The notes under the pieces: generated by a model | Told to the model about the DNA's origin: nothing | Databases searched by the model: none | The model's input: only the letters and a program-made list of their open reading frames with translations | Translations under genes and position numbers: made by a program | DNA from: Pontibacter rufus | GTDB taxonomy: Bacteria; Bacteroidota; Bacteroidia; Cytophagales; Hymenobacteraceae | Assembly: GCF_015694705.1 (NCBI RefSeq) | Contig: NZ_JADQDR010000001.1 | Span: forward strand, 620,001 to 684,000 | DNA: 64,000 bases | Direction of reading: 5' to 3' | Part shown: piece by piece, positions 41,494 to 50,284 of the stretch | How positions within the stretch are numbered: the stretch's first letter is position 1 | How the letters are laid out: each line of letters opens with the position of its first letter

Positions 41494-41778
41494 TCAGCTG
41501 CCTAAAGAAGTCAATTTTTCATTAAGCTCTATCAACCCGGCTTTTTGCAGACAATCTCCTGCTAAAGCTTTTAACTCCTGCAAGGTTTCCTGAGGTACAC
41601 TGTTTAGTAGGTTTGATGATTTGTCATCATCTTTCACTTTCAGACCACGTTCTATAACACTATTCAGCAGCAAAACATTTTTTCGCGAGATTCTTAAATC
41701 AATCTTCACCGTTTCATTCATGCCAGGGATACTCAATATGGTATCATATACCTTGGCTATATCATTTGTTGTAAGCAT
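41494..41778 (-). CDS. Uncharacterised small protein of the mobilizable element
   Basis: 94 residues, mostly helical: MLTTNDIAKVYDTILSIP, then VKIDLRISRKNVLLLNSVIERGL, DKSSNLLNSVPQETLQELKALAGDCLQKAGLIELNEKLTSL in segments. Not recognised. It is divergent from the primase gene with a 152-nt spacer, so a regulatory role is possible, but no helix-turn-helix is evident. Typical of small accessory genes in Bacteroidota mobilizable elements. Confidence 0.6.
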   Translation of the reverse strand: MLTTNDIAKVYDTILSIPGMNETVKIDLRISRKNVLLLNSVIERGLKVKDDDKSSNLLNSVPQETLQELKALAGDCLQKAGLIELNEKLTSLGS

Positions 41779-41929
41779 ATCTACACGATTTTAATTAAAA
41801 CTATATGCTACAAAAATATACACCTTTACTGAAACTATCCTCATCAAAATATGATGAGGATAGGTAGAACCCAAACTTCATGTTTAACTTCGCATAGTAT
41901 CTGAATAGTGAAATTGAAAATGTGCGGTT

Positions 41930-42832
41930 ATGGATTTCAGAAAACAAGGGCTTTCTATCAATGAGGCCAAAGAAATGGACATGGTAGATTACCTGTCCGG
42001 GCTAGGCCATGAGCCTGCAAAAATCAGGAACACAGATTATTGGTATTTATCCCCTTTACGGGACGAAAAAACGCCTTCTTTTAAGGTCAACAGGAAGCTG
42101 AACCGTTGGTACGATCATGGTTTGGGAAAAGGAGGTAATCTTGTTGACTTTGCCATCTTATATCACAATTGCACTGTCGGTGAATTTCTGCAAAAATTAA
42201 ATAGTGATCTTTCTTTTCAAAAGCCTCATTCCCGGCATCCCGAAGAACAAGTAATTGCAGATCATAAGATAAACATTCTCCAGGATTTTAACCTCAGTTC
42301 GTTTGCCTTACTGCGTTACCTGGAACAAAGAAAAATTCCTGTTGAAATTTCGGAACAATTCTGTAGAGAGGTTCGATATGAATTGAATAATAAAATCTTC
42401 TATGGCATCGGCTTTAAAAATGACTCCGGGGGCTATGAACTGCGCAACCCTTATTTCAAAGCCAGCAGTTCACCGAAGGATATTACCACAATTAATAATG
42501 GCGCAAAAGAGGCTGCCGTTTTTGAAGGGTTTACCGACTTCCTTTCCTTCAAGGCTATCCACAAAAATCAGGGTAATAAGGAAAGTGATTTCGTGATTTT
42601 AAATTCCGCTTCCTTCTTTGAAAAAGCTCGTCCGTTTATGGAGCAGCATGAAGCCATTCGGCTTTATTTAGACCGTGATACCACAGGACAAAATTACAGT
42701 CGTTATGCCTTGTCCTTAAGTGATAAATACAAAGATGAAAGTCTCCTTTACCAGCATCATAAAGACTTTAATAATTGGTTAATGAACCTTGAAAAACCTC
42801 AAAGGAAAAAATTAGGACATAAGTTGAAGTGA
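41930..42832 (+). CDS. Toprim-domain primase-like protein (CHC2 zinc finger degenerate)
   Basis: 300 residues. The N-terminal part follows the primase zinc-finger layout (DYWYLSPLRDEKTPSFKVNRKLNRWYDHGLGKGGNLVDFAILYHNC in segments), but the Cys-His-Cys-Cys ligands have been replaced by Tyr, Asp and others, so no zinc site is left. The C-terminal half has a Toprim domain: EAAVFEGFTDFLSF with the Glu, and LYLDRDTTGQNYSRYA with the DxD pair. Such proteins in mobilizable elements probably act in priming replication of transferred single strands, or in related nucleic acid steps. It is the first gene of the mobilization module. Confidence 0.82.
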   Translation: MDFRKQGLSINEAKEMDMVDYLSGLGHEPAKIRNTDYWYLSPLRDEKTPSFKVNRKLNRWYDHGLGKGGNLVDFAILYHNCTVGEFLQKLNSDLSFQKPHSRHPEEQVIADHKINILQDFNLSSFALLRYLEQRKIPVEISEQFCREVRYELNNKIFYGIGFKNDSGGYELRNPYFKASSSPKDITTINNGAKEAAVFEGFTDFLSFKAIHKNQGNKESDFVILNSASFFEKARPFMEQHEAIRLYLDRDTTGQNYSRYALSLSDKYKDESLLYQHHKDFNNWLMNLEKPQRKKLGHKLK

Positions 42833-42963
42833 GATTTTATCCTTGTCATAGGCCAATAATATGAGTTATTAGAACGGTTGCAGAATTGGTTTAACGATGG
42901 CTTTAAGATTTAGAACTTACAAGAGATTTAACAAAGGCTGTAAGATTGCCTCTTTTCAGCAAT

Positions 42964-43002
42964 CGGCCAGATGTACGGTTGTTAAACAACCGGATCTGGC
43001 CG
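42964..43002 (+). other. Candidate oriT: nested inverted repeat before the mob genes
   Basis: CGGCCAGAT (42964-42972) pairs with ATCTGGCCG (42994-43002), and inside it CGGTTG (42976-42981) pairs with CAACCG (42987-42992) around TTAAA. It lies in the 243-nt non-coding gap between the primase-like gene and the MobC-type gene, the usual place of an oriT. The nick site cannot be placed by eye. Confidence 0.5.
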
Positions 43003-43075
43003 CTATCCCTCCGAAGTCGGGGCGGTTGGTGAAAGACAGTGAAATGTAAGATTGCAAACGTGAAAATGATTAGTG

Positions 43076-43465
43076 ATGGAAGAGAAAAAAACATTCAGGA
43101 CCCGTATTATCGGGTTAAGGCTCACCTCGGCAGAATATGAGCAGATTGAGAAGAGGTGCAAGAACAGCACATCTGGAAAACTAAGCGAGTATGTTCGTTG
43201 CTTGCTTTTTAATAAGCCTGTAACAGTCTATCAGCGGAACCAATCCCTGGATGACTTTATGGCAGAGATGATGCAGCTTAGAACAGAGCTGAACAGCATC
43301 GGGAACAACTTCAATCAGGCAGTGAAAAAGCTGCATACACTGGGGCAAATTGCAGAGTTTAAGAACTGGATTATTACCTATGAACTGGAAAAAAGAATCC
43401 TGCTCAACAAGGTAGATGAAATCAAAAATCGTATCAATAAAATAGCAGACGAATGGTTGCAGTAA
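43076..43465 (+). CDS. MobC-type relaxosome accessory protein
   Basis: 130 residues with a ribbon-helix-helix-like start (RTRIIGLRLTSAEYEQIEKRCKN, SGKLSEYVRCLLFNKP) and the long helices typical of MobC (FMAEMMQLRTELNSIGNNFNQAVKKLHTL). MobC proteins bind oriT and help the relaxase open the strands. A GTG immediately precedes the ATG at 43076 and could be an alternative start. The end overlaps the relaxase start by 13 nt, so translation is coupled. Confidence 0.88.
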   Translation: MEEKKTFRTRIIGLRLTSAEYEQIEKRCKNSTSGKLSEYVRCLLFNKPVTVYQRNQSLDDFMAEMMQLRTELNSIGNNFNQAVKKLHTLGQIAEFKNWIITYELEKRILLNKVDEIKNRINKIADEWLQ

Positions 43466-44757
43466 TACATTCAAGCAACAGCCTTCGCAACGCTTTAAAT
43501 TATAATGAACAGAAGGTAAAAGAGCAGGTTGCCATCTGCCTTGCTGCCGTTCATTACCCCAAAGATTTGGAGCATTTAAACTTTTATCAGAAGCTGAGCA
43601 GGCTGCAAAATCAGGCTGCTTTAAACGTCAGAACAAAAGTGAACAGCGTCCATATTTCGCTCAATTTTGACCCTTCGGAAAAGCTTTCTGAAGAACTTTT
43701 AAAGGAAATTGCATATACTTATTTGCAGAAAATCGGCTTTGCAAAACAGCCTTATTTATTGTACCAGCACCATGATAGCGGCCACCCACACGTACACATT
43801 GTAACCACCAATATTAAAGCAGACGGAAAGCGAATTGAGCTGCATAACCTGGGGAAAAATCAATCCGAAAAAGCGAGAAAAGAAATTGAAATAGCTTTTG
43901 GTCTTTTGAAGGCAGAAGATAGTAAACAGCAGCAGGCATGGGAGCTTAAACCAGTCAATGTTCAGAAGGTGCAATATGGGCGAAGTGAAACTAAAAGAGC
44001 CATCACCAATGTGCTTGACGCTGTACTGAAAAATTACAAATATACCAGCCTGCCAGAACTAAATGCTGTGTTGCAGCAATACAATGTGATTGCAGATAGG
44101 GGCAATGAAAATTCAAGAGTATATCAGAACAATGGATTGACTTACCGGATATTGGACGAGAAAGGTGAAAAGGTAGGTGTGCCTATCAAAGCCAGTGACT
44201 TTTATAATAAACCTACACTTAAATTTTTAGAAGAAAGATTTGCCTCAAACGAGCTTTCACGGCAACCCAATAAAGCAAGGGTAAAAAATGCTATTGATTT
44301 AGCTCTGCACAAAGAGAAAGCTTTGCTGGTTCAGGGATTAATCAGTGCATTGGAAAAGAAAGGTATCTATACCGTTCTACGGCAAAATTCGGACGGTATT
44401 ATTTACGGTATCACCTATGTTGACCACCAGACCAAATGCGTTTTTAATGGCAGTGCGTTAGGTAAACAATACAGTGCGAAGGCTATCCTGGAACGATGCC
44501 AGCAAAAGGCAGTTTCTGAGCAGAATTTGCTCCCGCATTCCGCTCAAAAACCTATTGGGTTACAACCACAGGCTACCGCTTCTGTGGCAGAAACCAAGAC
44601 CAATCAAAATGGTCAGAAGACTACTACATCCCTTCCTGAAATTGGGAATGCACTTGATGCACTAATGCAGCCGGAACAAGCATCAGATTATTTACCCTAC
44701 CAATTAAGAAAGAACAGGAGAAAGAAGAAAAGAAAGAATTGGAATAACAACCAATAA
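43453..44757 (+). CDS. HUH relaxase (mobilization nuclease)
   Basis: 434 residues. The catalytic HUH motif is clear in YQHHDSGHPHVHIVTTN (two His around a hydrophobic residue), preceded by VNSVHISLNFDPSEKLSEELL and followed by RIELHNLGKNQSEKARKEIE. The active tyrosine is presumably near the N-terminus (e.g. NALNYNEQK). The C-terminal half is helical and low in conservation. It nicks oriT and stays bound to the 5' end during transfer. The gene overlaps the MobC-type gene by 13 nt; the coupling-protein gene follows after 16 nt. Confidence 0.92.
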   Translation: MVAVIHSSNSLRNALNYNEQKVKEQVAICLAAVHYPKDLEHLNFYQKLSRLQNQAALNVRTKVNSVHISLNFDPSEKLSEELLKEIAYTYLQKIGFAKQPYLLYQHHDSGHPHVHIVTTNIKADGKRIELHNLGKNQSEKARKEIEIAFGLLKAEDSKQQQAWELKPVNVQKVQYGRSETKRAITNVLDAVLKNYKYTSLPELNAVLQQYNVIADRGNENSRVYQNNGLTYRILDEKGEKVGVPIKASDFYNKPTLKFLEERFASNELSRQPNKARVKNAIDLALHKEKALLVQGLISALEKKGIYTVLRQNSDGIIYGITYVDHQTKCVFNGSALGKQYSAKAILERCQQKAVSEQNLLPHSAQKPIGLQPQATASVAETKTNQNGQKTTTSLPEIGNALDALMQPEQASDYLPYQLRKNRRKKKRKNWNNNQ

Positions 44758-44773
44758 TTATAAAACTACGGTT

Positions 44774-46759
44774 ATGCAGACAGGAGAGAACGAACAGGCG
44801 CTGAGGAAAATTCTGGATATGACCCGGCTGATCAGCATCACTATTTTAGTGATACATTTCTATTATTACTGTTATGCTGCATTCCATGAGTGGCAGTTCA
44901 GTAGCAGCTTCACAGACCGTCTGCTGGGTAATATCAGAAACACCGGATTATTTAGTAATTTCCATAAATCGAAGCTGATTGCTTTAGGATTTCTGGTTAT
45001 TTCTCTTATTGGAGCCAAAGGCAGGAAAGATGAAAAATTAAACTACAAAACTGCCTTTTCTTATATCATTACGGGCTTGCTGATCTATTTCTTTAGCTAC
45101 CTGTCTTTGCTGTTGAAAATAAAAATAACAGAGGTAGCATTGATTTATATGGGACTGGCTTCTGTTGGCTTTTTATTGGTGCTTTCAGGGGGCACATTAT
45201 TATCCAGGATTATAAAGAGCAGGCTTAATAATAAAGATATTTTCAATAAAGAAAATGAAACCTTTCCGCAGGAAGAACGGCTGTTGGAAAATGAATATTC
45301 CATTAACCTGCCAGCCCGTTACGCTTTGAAAAATAAAACACGCAATAGCTGGATCAATATTATCAATCCATTCCGGGCACTGATAGTATTGGGTTCACCT
45401 GGTGCAGGTAAATCTTACTTTGTCATTCGACATGTTATCACGCAGCATATCCGCAAAGGGTTTACCATGTTCGTGTATGATTTTAAGTTCGATGACCTTT
45501 CCAAAGTTGTTTACAACACTTGGTTAAAATATAAGAGTAAATACCCTATACCACCCCAATTCTTTGTGATCAATTTTGATGATTTAACCCGCAGTCATCG
45601 TTGCAATCCACTCGATCACCAAACCATGTCGGACATTACGGATGCTGCCGAATCTGCCCGCACCATTCTGATGGGATTGAACCGTGAATGGATCAAACGG
45701 CAGGGTGACTTCTTTGTAGAATCACCGATTAATTTTTTGACCGCTATCATCTGGTATTTGAGAAAGTATAAGGATGGCGAATTTTGCACCCTGCCACACG
45801 TTATTGAATTAATGCAAATGGATTATGACAGCTTGTTTACGGCTCTGCGAACGGAGAAAGAAATAGAGGTGTTAATCAACCCGTTTGTCAATGCCTATCT
45901 TAATGATGTCATGGAGCAACTGGAAGGTCAGATAGCCGCTGCTAAAGTAGCGATGGCGAGATTATCGTCCCCGCAGTTATACTATGTATTGTCAGGTAAC
46001 GACTTTACTTTAGACATAAACAATCCCCAGGAACCGAAAATTATCTGCATGGGAAACAACCCGCAAAAGATACAGATTTATGGAGCCGTTTTATCGCTCT
46101 ATGTGACAAGGTTGGTTAAGCTGGTGAACAAAAAAGGAAAGCAGAAAAGCAGCCTGGTATTTGATGAGTTCCCGACCATTTATTTGAATAATATGGACAG
46201 TTTGATTGCAACTGCAAGGAGCAATAAAGTAGCAACTTGTTTAGGCGTTCAGGATTTTAGCCAGCTACGTAAAGATTATGGCAAGGAACAGGCCGATGTA
46301 ATAATGAATATAACCGGCAATATCATTAGCGGACAGGTTACAGGAGATACTGCTAAACAGCTCTCCGACCGTTTTGGAAAAATTATGCAGGACAGGGAAA
46401 GTCTTTCTATCAACAGTGCAGATACTTCCATTAGTCGTTCCAAGCAACTGGAGTCAGCTATACCACCATCTAAAATTTCAGCTCTTTCGTCAGGTGAATT
46501 TGTAGGTATGGTTGCAGATGATCCGGACTGTAAAATTGAACTGAAAGCATTTAATTGTGAGATATTAAATGACCACGCAGCATTGAAACAGGAGCAGAAT
46601 AATTATAGAGAAATTCCGGTTATCCGTAAGTTAGACAATGCGATGGTGCAGCGGAATTACCTACAGATCAAGCAGGATGTGCAGGACATCATTCAATCTG
46701 AAATAGAGCGGATATTAAACGATCCGGGATTAGGGCATTTGGTTATTAAAAAAGGGTAA
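44774..46759 (+). CDS. TraG/VirD4-type coupling protein of the mobilizable element
   Basis: 661 residues. Three or four membrane helices at the N-terminus (residues about 15-145) are followed by the ATPase domain: Walker A GSPGAGKSYF with Lys213, Walker B-type VFDEFPTIYL, and the characteristic LIATARSNKVATCLGVQDFSQLRKDYG. It brings the relaxase-DNA complex to a type IV secretion channel. Presence of its own coupling protein shows the element needs only a mating channel supplied by another conjugative element. Ends with IQSEIERILNDPGLGHLVI, with no further transfer genes. Confidence 0.9.
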   Translation: MQTGENEQALRKILDMTRLISITILVIHFYYYCYAAFHEWQFSSSFTDRLLGNIRNTGLFSNFHKSKLIALGFLVISLIGAKGRKDEKLNYKTAFSYIITGLLIYFFSYLSLLLKIKITEVALIYMGLASVGFLLVLSGGTLLSRIIKSRLNNKDIFNKENETFPQEERLLENEYSINLPARYALKNKTRNSWINIINPFRALIVLGSPGAGKSYFVIRHVITQHIRKGFTMFVYDFKFDDLSKVVYNTWLKYKSKYPIPPQFFVINFDDLTRSHRCNPLDHQTMSDITDAAESARTILMGLNREWIKRQGDFFVESPINFLTAIIWYLRKYKDGEFCTLPHVIELMQMDYDSLFTALRTEKEIEVLINPFVNAYLNDVMEQLEGQIAAAKVAMARLSSPQLYYVLSGNDFTLDINNPQEPKIICMGNNPQKIQIYGAVLSLYVTRLVKLVNKKGKQKSSLVFDEFPTIYLNNMDSLIATARSNKVATCLGVQDFSQLRKDYGKEQADVIMNITGNIISGQVTGDTAKQLSDRFGKIMQDRESLSINSADTSISRSKQLESAIPPSKISALSSGEFVGMVADDPDCKIELKAFNCEILNDHAALKQEQNNYREIPVIRKLDNAMVQRNYLQIKQDVQDIIQSEIERILNDPGLGHLVIKKG

Positions 46760-46848
46760 TTAGCCCTGTTTAACTTGTGTTTTTAGCAAGTGAGTTTTAG
46801 GCTTTTAAGAGATCATGTATAGTTTAATTTAATCAAATATTTTTATCA

Positions 46849-47868
46849 ATGGCAAAAACAAAAAATATAGCACCTACCGAGCAAATTTTGTTTAATGAGC
46901 TTTCCCAGCTTATTGAGCAAAGCCAGCAGCAAGTGGTCGCACAGGCCAATAGTACTCTTACTATCCTTTTTTGGCATATTGGTACCCGCATCAACAAAGA
47001 AATCCTGCAAAACAAACGGGCTGAATATTCAAAACAAATTGTGTCGACACTGTCGACACAATTGAAAGCTCAATACGGGAGAAACTTTGAGTTAAGAAAT
47101 TTAAGGCGAATGATGCAGTTTGCCGAGCAATTCACCGATGTTGAAATTGTCGTGCCGCTTTCACAAAAATTGAGTTGGTCGCATTTTGTAGAATTATTGC
47201 CCTTAAAAAACCAGGAAGCAAAATTATTTTATGCCCAAGCCGCAGCCGCCCAAGTATTAGGCGTAAGAGATTTACGCAAACAAATTTCAACCAAAACTTT
47301 TGAGCGAACAGGCATAGCCAATTTACAAAATACAAGTAATAATCCCATTATATACAACAATTTCAAAGACCCTTATTTTTTGGATTTCTTAGGGCTACAA
47401 AACTCTTACTTGGAAAAGGACTTAGAGGAGGCTATTTTAAGGGAGTTAGAAGCCTTTATATTAGAATTGGGCAAAGGTTTTGCCTTTGTAGAACGCCAAA
47501 AAAGAATGATAATAGATGGAGAGGATTTTCATTTAGACCTGCTATTTTACCACCGTAATTTAAAACGGCTAGTAGCCATAGAACTAAAGCTGGGTAAGTT
47601 TGAAGCCAAACATAAAGGACAGATGGAGCTGTATTTAAAATGGTTGGATAGATATGAAAAGCAAGAGGGGGAATTGCCCCCAGTAGGCTTAATACTTTGT
47701 GCCGAGAGCAGCAGGGAACAGATAGAATTACTGGAAATGCACAAAGACGGTATAATGGTAGCTGAATACTGGACAGAGTTACCATCCAAGAGGCAATTAG
47801 AAAAAAAGATACACAGTATTTTAGTAGAAGCCAAAAAACGGATTGAAAGAAAAAAATTATTGGAGTAA
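46849..47868 (+). CDS. DUF1016 / PD-(D/E)XK nuclease-like protein
   Basis: 339 residues. The N-terminal DUF1016 part has LFWHIGTRINKEILQNKRAEYSKQIVSTL and GRNFELRNLRRMMQFAEQF. The C-terminal nuclease part has D230 in DFHLDLLFYHRNLKRLVAIELKLG, with E245 and K247 making the D-ExK core, then KHKGQMELYLKWLDRYEKQ and VGLILCAESSREQIELL. Members are often near mobile or restriction-type loci; a role in DNA cleavage or in genome defence of the element is plausible but not shown. No cognate methylase lies next to it. It is the last gene of the element. Confidence 0.85.
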   Translation: MAKTKNIAPTEQILFNELSQLIEQSQQQVVAQANSTLTILFWHIGTRINKEILQNKRAEYSKQIVSTLSTQLKAQYGRNFELRNLRRMMQFAEQFTDVEIVVPLSQKLSWSHFVELLPLKNQEAKLFYAQAAAAQVLGVRDLRKQISTKTFERTGIANLQNTSNNPIIYNNFKDPYFLDFLGLQNSYLEKDLEEAILRELEAFILELGKGFAFVERQKRMIIDGEDFHLDLLFYHRNLKRLVAIELKLGKFEAKHKGQMELYLKWLDRYEKQEGELPPVGLILCAESSREQIELLEMHKDGIMVAEYWTELPSKRQLEKKIHSILVEAKKRIERKKLLE

Positions 47869-48072
47869 GGTAAGGGCTCTCATATAGAAGTTACTGATCC
47901 ATAAGAGGCATTAAAGAGGCTATTATGATTTAATTAGCTTAAAATCAACCATTTGAGATGCCCCCTTAAGCCTGATTATGATACTTTCAAGCTATCTAAA
48001 AATGTTAATAGAGGTATAAGGTGTTCGACTGTAGTCCCTTCCAGTCTGCCGGTAGCAATACCAAAATCAACT

Positions 48073-48110
48073 AAAAGCCCGTAAATCAACGATTTACGGG
48101 CTTTTTATTT
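48073..48110 (+). terminator. Intrinsic terminator in the gap 47869-48223
   Basis: AAAAGCCCGTAAATC (48073-48087), loop AAC, GATTTACGGGCTTTT (48091-48105), 15-bp stem with a T tract. The 355-nt gap holds nothing else convincing: no gene, and no tRNA can be drawn, although the nearby CGACTGTAGTCCCTTCCAG has a vague att-like look. Confidence 0.85.
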
Positions 48111-48223
48111 CCACATCGGAGAACTACTTAACTCTATTACTTACTTCCTGTCACAGGAGCGCCATGTTCTGAGGCTTTGGTAAAATCTGCAGATGGTGTG
48201 CAAAGCTCTTTTGCCCGTTTTAT

Positions 48224-49096
48224 TTACGCATTTATCTTCAGGTATTCTTTCTGATAGGTTTGCGGCGTTTTATCCACGATTTGCTTGAAGCTTTTATGAA
48301 AGCTGTTAAAGTTACTGAACCCGCTCTCGTAGCAAAGCTGCTTGATGCTCATCTTGTTGTCAACCAGAAGTTTACAGGCGTATCCCACCCGTATCTCAGT
48401 TACAAACCGGGAAAAAGTCTTGCCGGTCATATCCTTAAAATAGCGGCAAAAGGAATTTGGGATCAAGCCGGCTATATCCGCAATCTCTTCTAGGGTAATT
48501 TTCTGCTTGAAATGCGAGAGGGTGTACTCATAAATAGCATTTAAACGTTCATTCTCTGTTTCGGCTATGTCCGCCTGAAAGCCCATGGAGGAGAGCATTA
48601 TGAGCTGACTTTCATTTGCTATGGCCACCAGGCATTTCAACAGGGCGATTACACGCTGTACTCCCATAGCCTGGTCGGCCTTCTGCATTAGTTTCCCTAT
48701 TTTTCTCCCAGTCGCGCCAGAAATCAGAATACCTCGCTTAGCGTCGTTCAGCAACTCCTTCAGCTGTTTATTCTCAGGGATGTTTAAAAAGCAGTCTCCC
48801 CAGAAGTTAACCGCAAAATGAATTGCAGTGGAATATGCCACCGTGTTGTCATCATCCAGGGGTGTATGGTCGTACCTCCAGAAGTGCGGCAGGTTAGATC
48901 CTATCAGCACGATATCACCAGGGCTAAAGCGCCTGATGCTGTCCCCTACGAACTGCATGCCACTTCCCTTGTGCAGCTGAATTAGCTCCACTTCCGGATG
49001 AAAGTGCCACCTGTTGTTCATATAGGGGATCATGTTCTGGTGTATCCTAAAAGAACTTGTGGGCCCAATCGCGACTTTGAGAAACTGAGGTTTCAT
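48224..49096 (-). CDS. AraC-family regulator with cupin sensor domain
   Basis: Start at 49096 (MKPQFLKVAIGPTSSFRIHQN); upstream codons form no domain. About 290 residues. The N-terminal cupin region has RWHFHPEVELIQLHKGSGMQFVGDSIRRFSPGDIVLIGSNLPHFWRYD, a pattern for sugar-sensing AraC proteins. The C-terminal double helix-turn-helix is ITLEEIADIAGLIPNSFCRYFKDMTGKTFSRFV and SIKQLCYESGFSNFNSFHKSFKQIVDKTPQTYQKEY. It probably activates the divergent SDR, ADH and SusCD genes in response to a fucose-related sugar. Confidence 0.9.
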   Translation of the reverse strand: MKPQFLKVAIGPTSSFRIHQNMIPYMNNRWHFHPEVELIQLHKGSGMQFVGDSIRRFSPGDIVLIGSNLPHFWRYDHTPLDDDNTVAYSTAIHFAVNFWGDCFLNIPENKQLKELLNDAKRGILISGATGRKIGKLMQKADQAMGVQRVIALLKCLVAIANESQLIMLSSMGFQADIAETENERLNAIYEYTLSHFKQKITLEEIADIAGLIPNSFCRYFKDMTGKTFSRFVTEIRVGYACKLLVDNKMSIKQLCYESGFSNFNSFHKSFKQIVDKTPQTYQKEYLKINA

Positions 49097-49375
49097 AGTT
49101 GGAAATCTAAGTTTGGCAATACCGTATATCAAGAAAGATAATATGCAACAATTATAGGATAACTTCCGGGTCAAAACTATCCTAAAGTAGCTATTACTTT
49201 GGATTATAGCAAAACAAAGGACTTATACCAAGCCTCTCTGTTTGCCTTCAAGCATTTGGCATAGATACACTGTGAGTGTCGGGTATTATAACACAAGTAG
49301 TCCAAATCACAAATATGAAAGTTTATGATAGTGGCTGGGCATCGGGAATCCTGCAGCCTTGCTTTTCGCTAGTCA

Positions 49376-49405
49376 GAGCAATACGCTTGTGCAGGCGTAT
49401 TGCTC
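49376..49405 (+). repeat. Hairpin in the leader of the SDR/ADH operon
   Basis: GAGCAATACGC (49376-49386) and GCGTATTGCTC (49395-49405) form an 11-bp perfect stem with an 8-nt loop, 80 nt ahead of the SDR start, in the 388-nt divergent gap to the AraC gene. Could be an AraC operator or a leader terminator. Confidence 0.5.
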
Positions 49406-49484
49406 AGCCTTCAGCAAAGCAAACCGGGACGTGGTTCTTTGTGGGAGCTCTGCATCGTTTTACAACTTTACACAAGGACAACAC

Positions 49485-50273
49485 ATGGACTTAGAACTAG
49501 AAAACAAGGTGATCATTGTTTCGGGAGGTGCGAAGGGTATCGGCAGAAGCATTGCGGATGTGTTGGCCGCGGAGGGAGCCATTCCCGTGATTATAGGCAG
49601 AGACGCGCAGGATAATGCCCGGGCTGTAGCAGAGATAGAGCAAGAGGGCGGGCAGGCGTTCCAGATAGCGGCAGAACTCTCGAAGCCGGAACAGTGTGAG
49701 AAAGCAGTGAAGGCGGCTGCAGACCGGTACGGCAGAATCGATGGCTTGGTCAACAATGCTGGTGTCAACGACGGCGTGGGGTTAGAGAACGCCAGCTATG
49801 AAAAGTTCATGATCTCGCTGCATAATAACCTCGTGCACTATTATCTGCTGGCCCATTATGCCCTGCCCGCCTTAAAAGAGTCGAAGGGTGCTATCGTTAA
49901 TATCAGTTCTAAAACCGCCGAAACCGGACAGGGCGGTACCTCTGCCTACGCGGCAGCCAATGGCGGCCGCAACGCGCTGACGCGGGAGTGGGCAGTAGAG
50001 CTTGCCAGGTACAGCATCAGGGTAAACGCCATCATCGTGGCTGAAAGCTGGACCCCGGCCTATGAAAAGTGGATCAACACACTTCCTGATCCGCAGGAGA
50101 AGCTGAAGGAAATCACAAGCAAAATTCCGCTGGGAAACAGAATGACATCCCCGAAGGAGATCGCCAACACTACGGTCTTTTTACTGTCAGCTCGGTCCAG
50201 CCATACCACCGGGCAGCTTATTCACGTAGATGGCGGATATGTGCACCTGGACAGGGCCATGGTGAACGGTTAA
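49485..50273 (+). CDS. SDR-family sugar dehydrogenase with Asn in place of the catalytic Lys
   Basis: 262 residues from the ATG at 49485, preceded by AAGGA at good distance. Rossmann motif VSGGAKGIGRSIADVLA, GRIDGLVNNAGVND, the catalytic Ser region IVNISSKTAETGQGGTSAY. The Tyr155 of the YxxxK motif is present, but position 159 is Asn (YAAAN), so the usual Lys is missing. I recall this variant in sugar-converting SDRs of L-fucose/L-rhamnose pathways, so it may be family-wide. The genomic setting (GH95 fucosidase) suggests L-fucose or a fuconate derivative as substrate. Followed by a zinc dehydrogenase 11 nt later. Confidence 0.85.
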   Translation: MDLELENKVIIVSGGAKGIGRSIADVLAAEGAIPVIIGRDAQDNARAVAEIEQEGGQAFQIAAELSKPEQCEKAVKAAADRYGRIDGLVNNAGVNDGVGLENASYEKFMISLHNNLVHYYLLAHYALPALKESKGAIVNISSKTAETGQGGTSAYAAANGGRNALTREWAVELARYSIRVNAIIVAESWTPAYEKWINTLPDPQEKLKEITSKIPLGNRMTSPKEIANTTVFLLSARSSHTTGQLIHVDGGYVHLDRAMVNG

Positions 50274-50284
50274 GCTTAGGAAAA

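Noticed and set aside
48000..48060. tRNA-like or att-like sequence near the right edge of the mobile element
   Set aside because: The stretch resembles a T-arm only vaguely; no acceptor stem or anticodon arm can be built and no matching direct repeat was found at the left edge.
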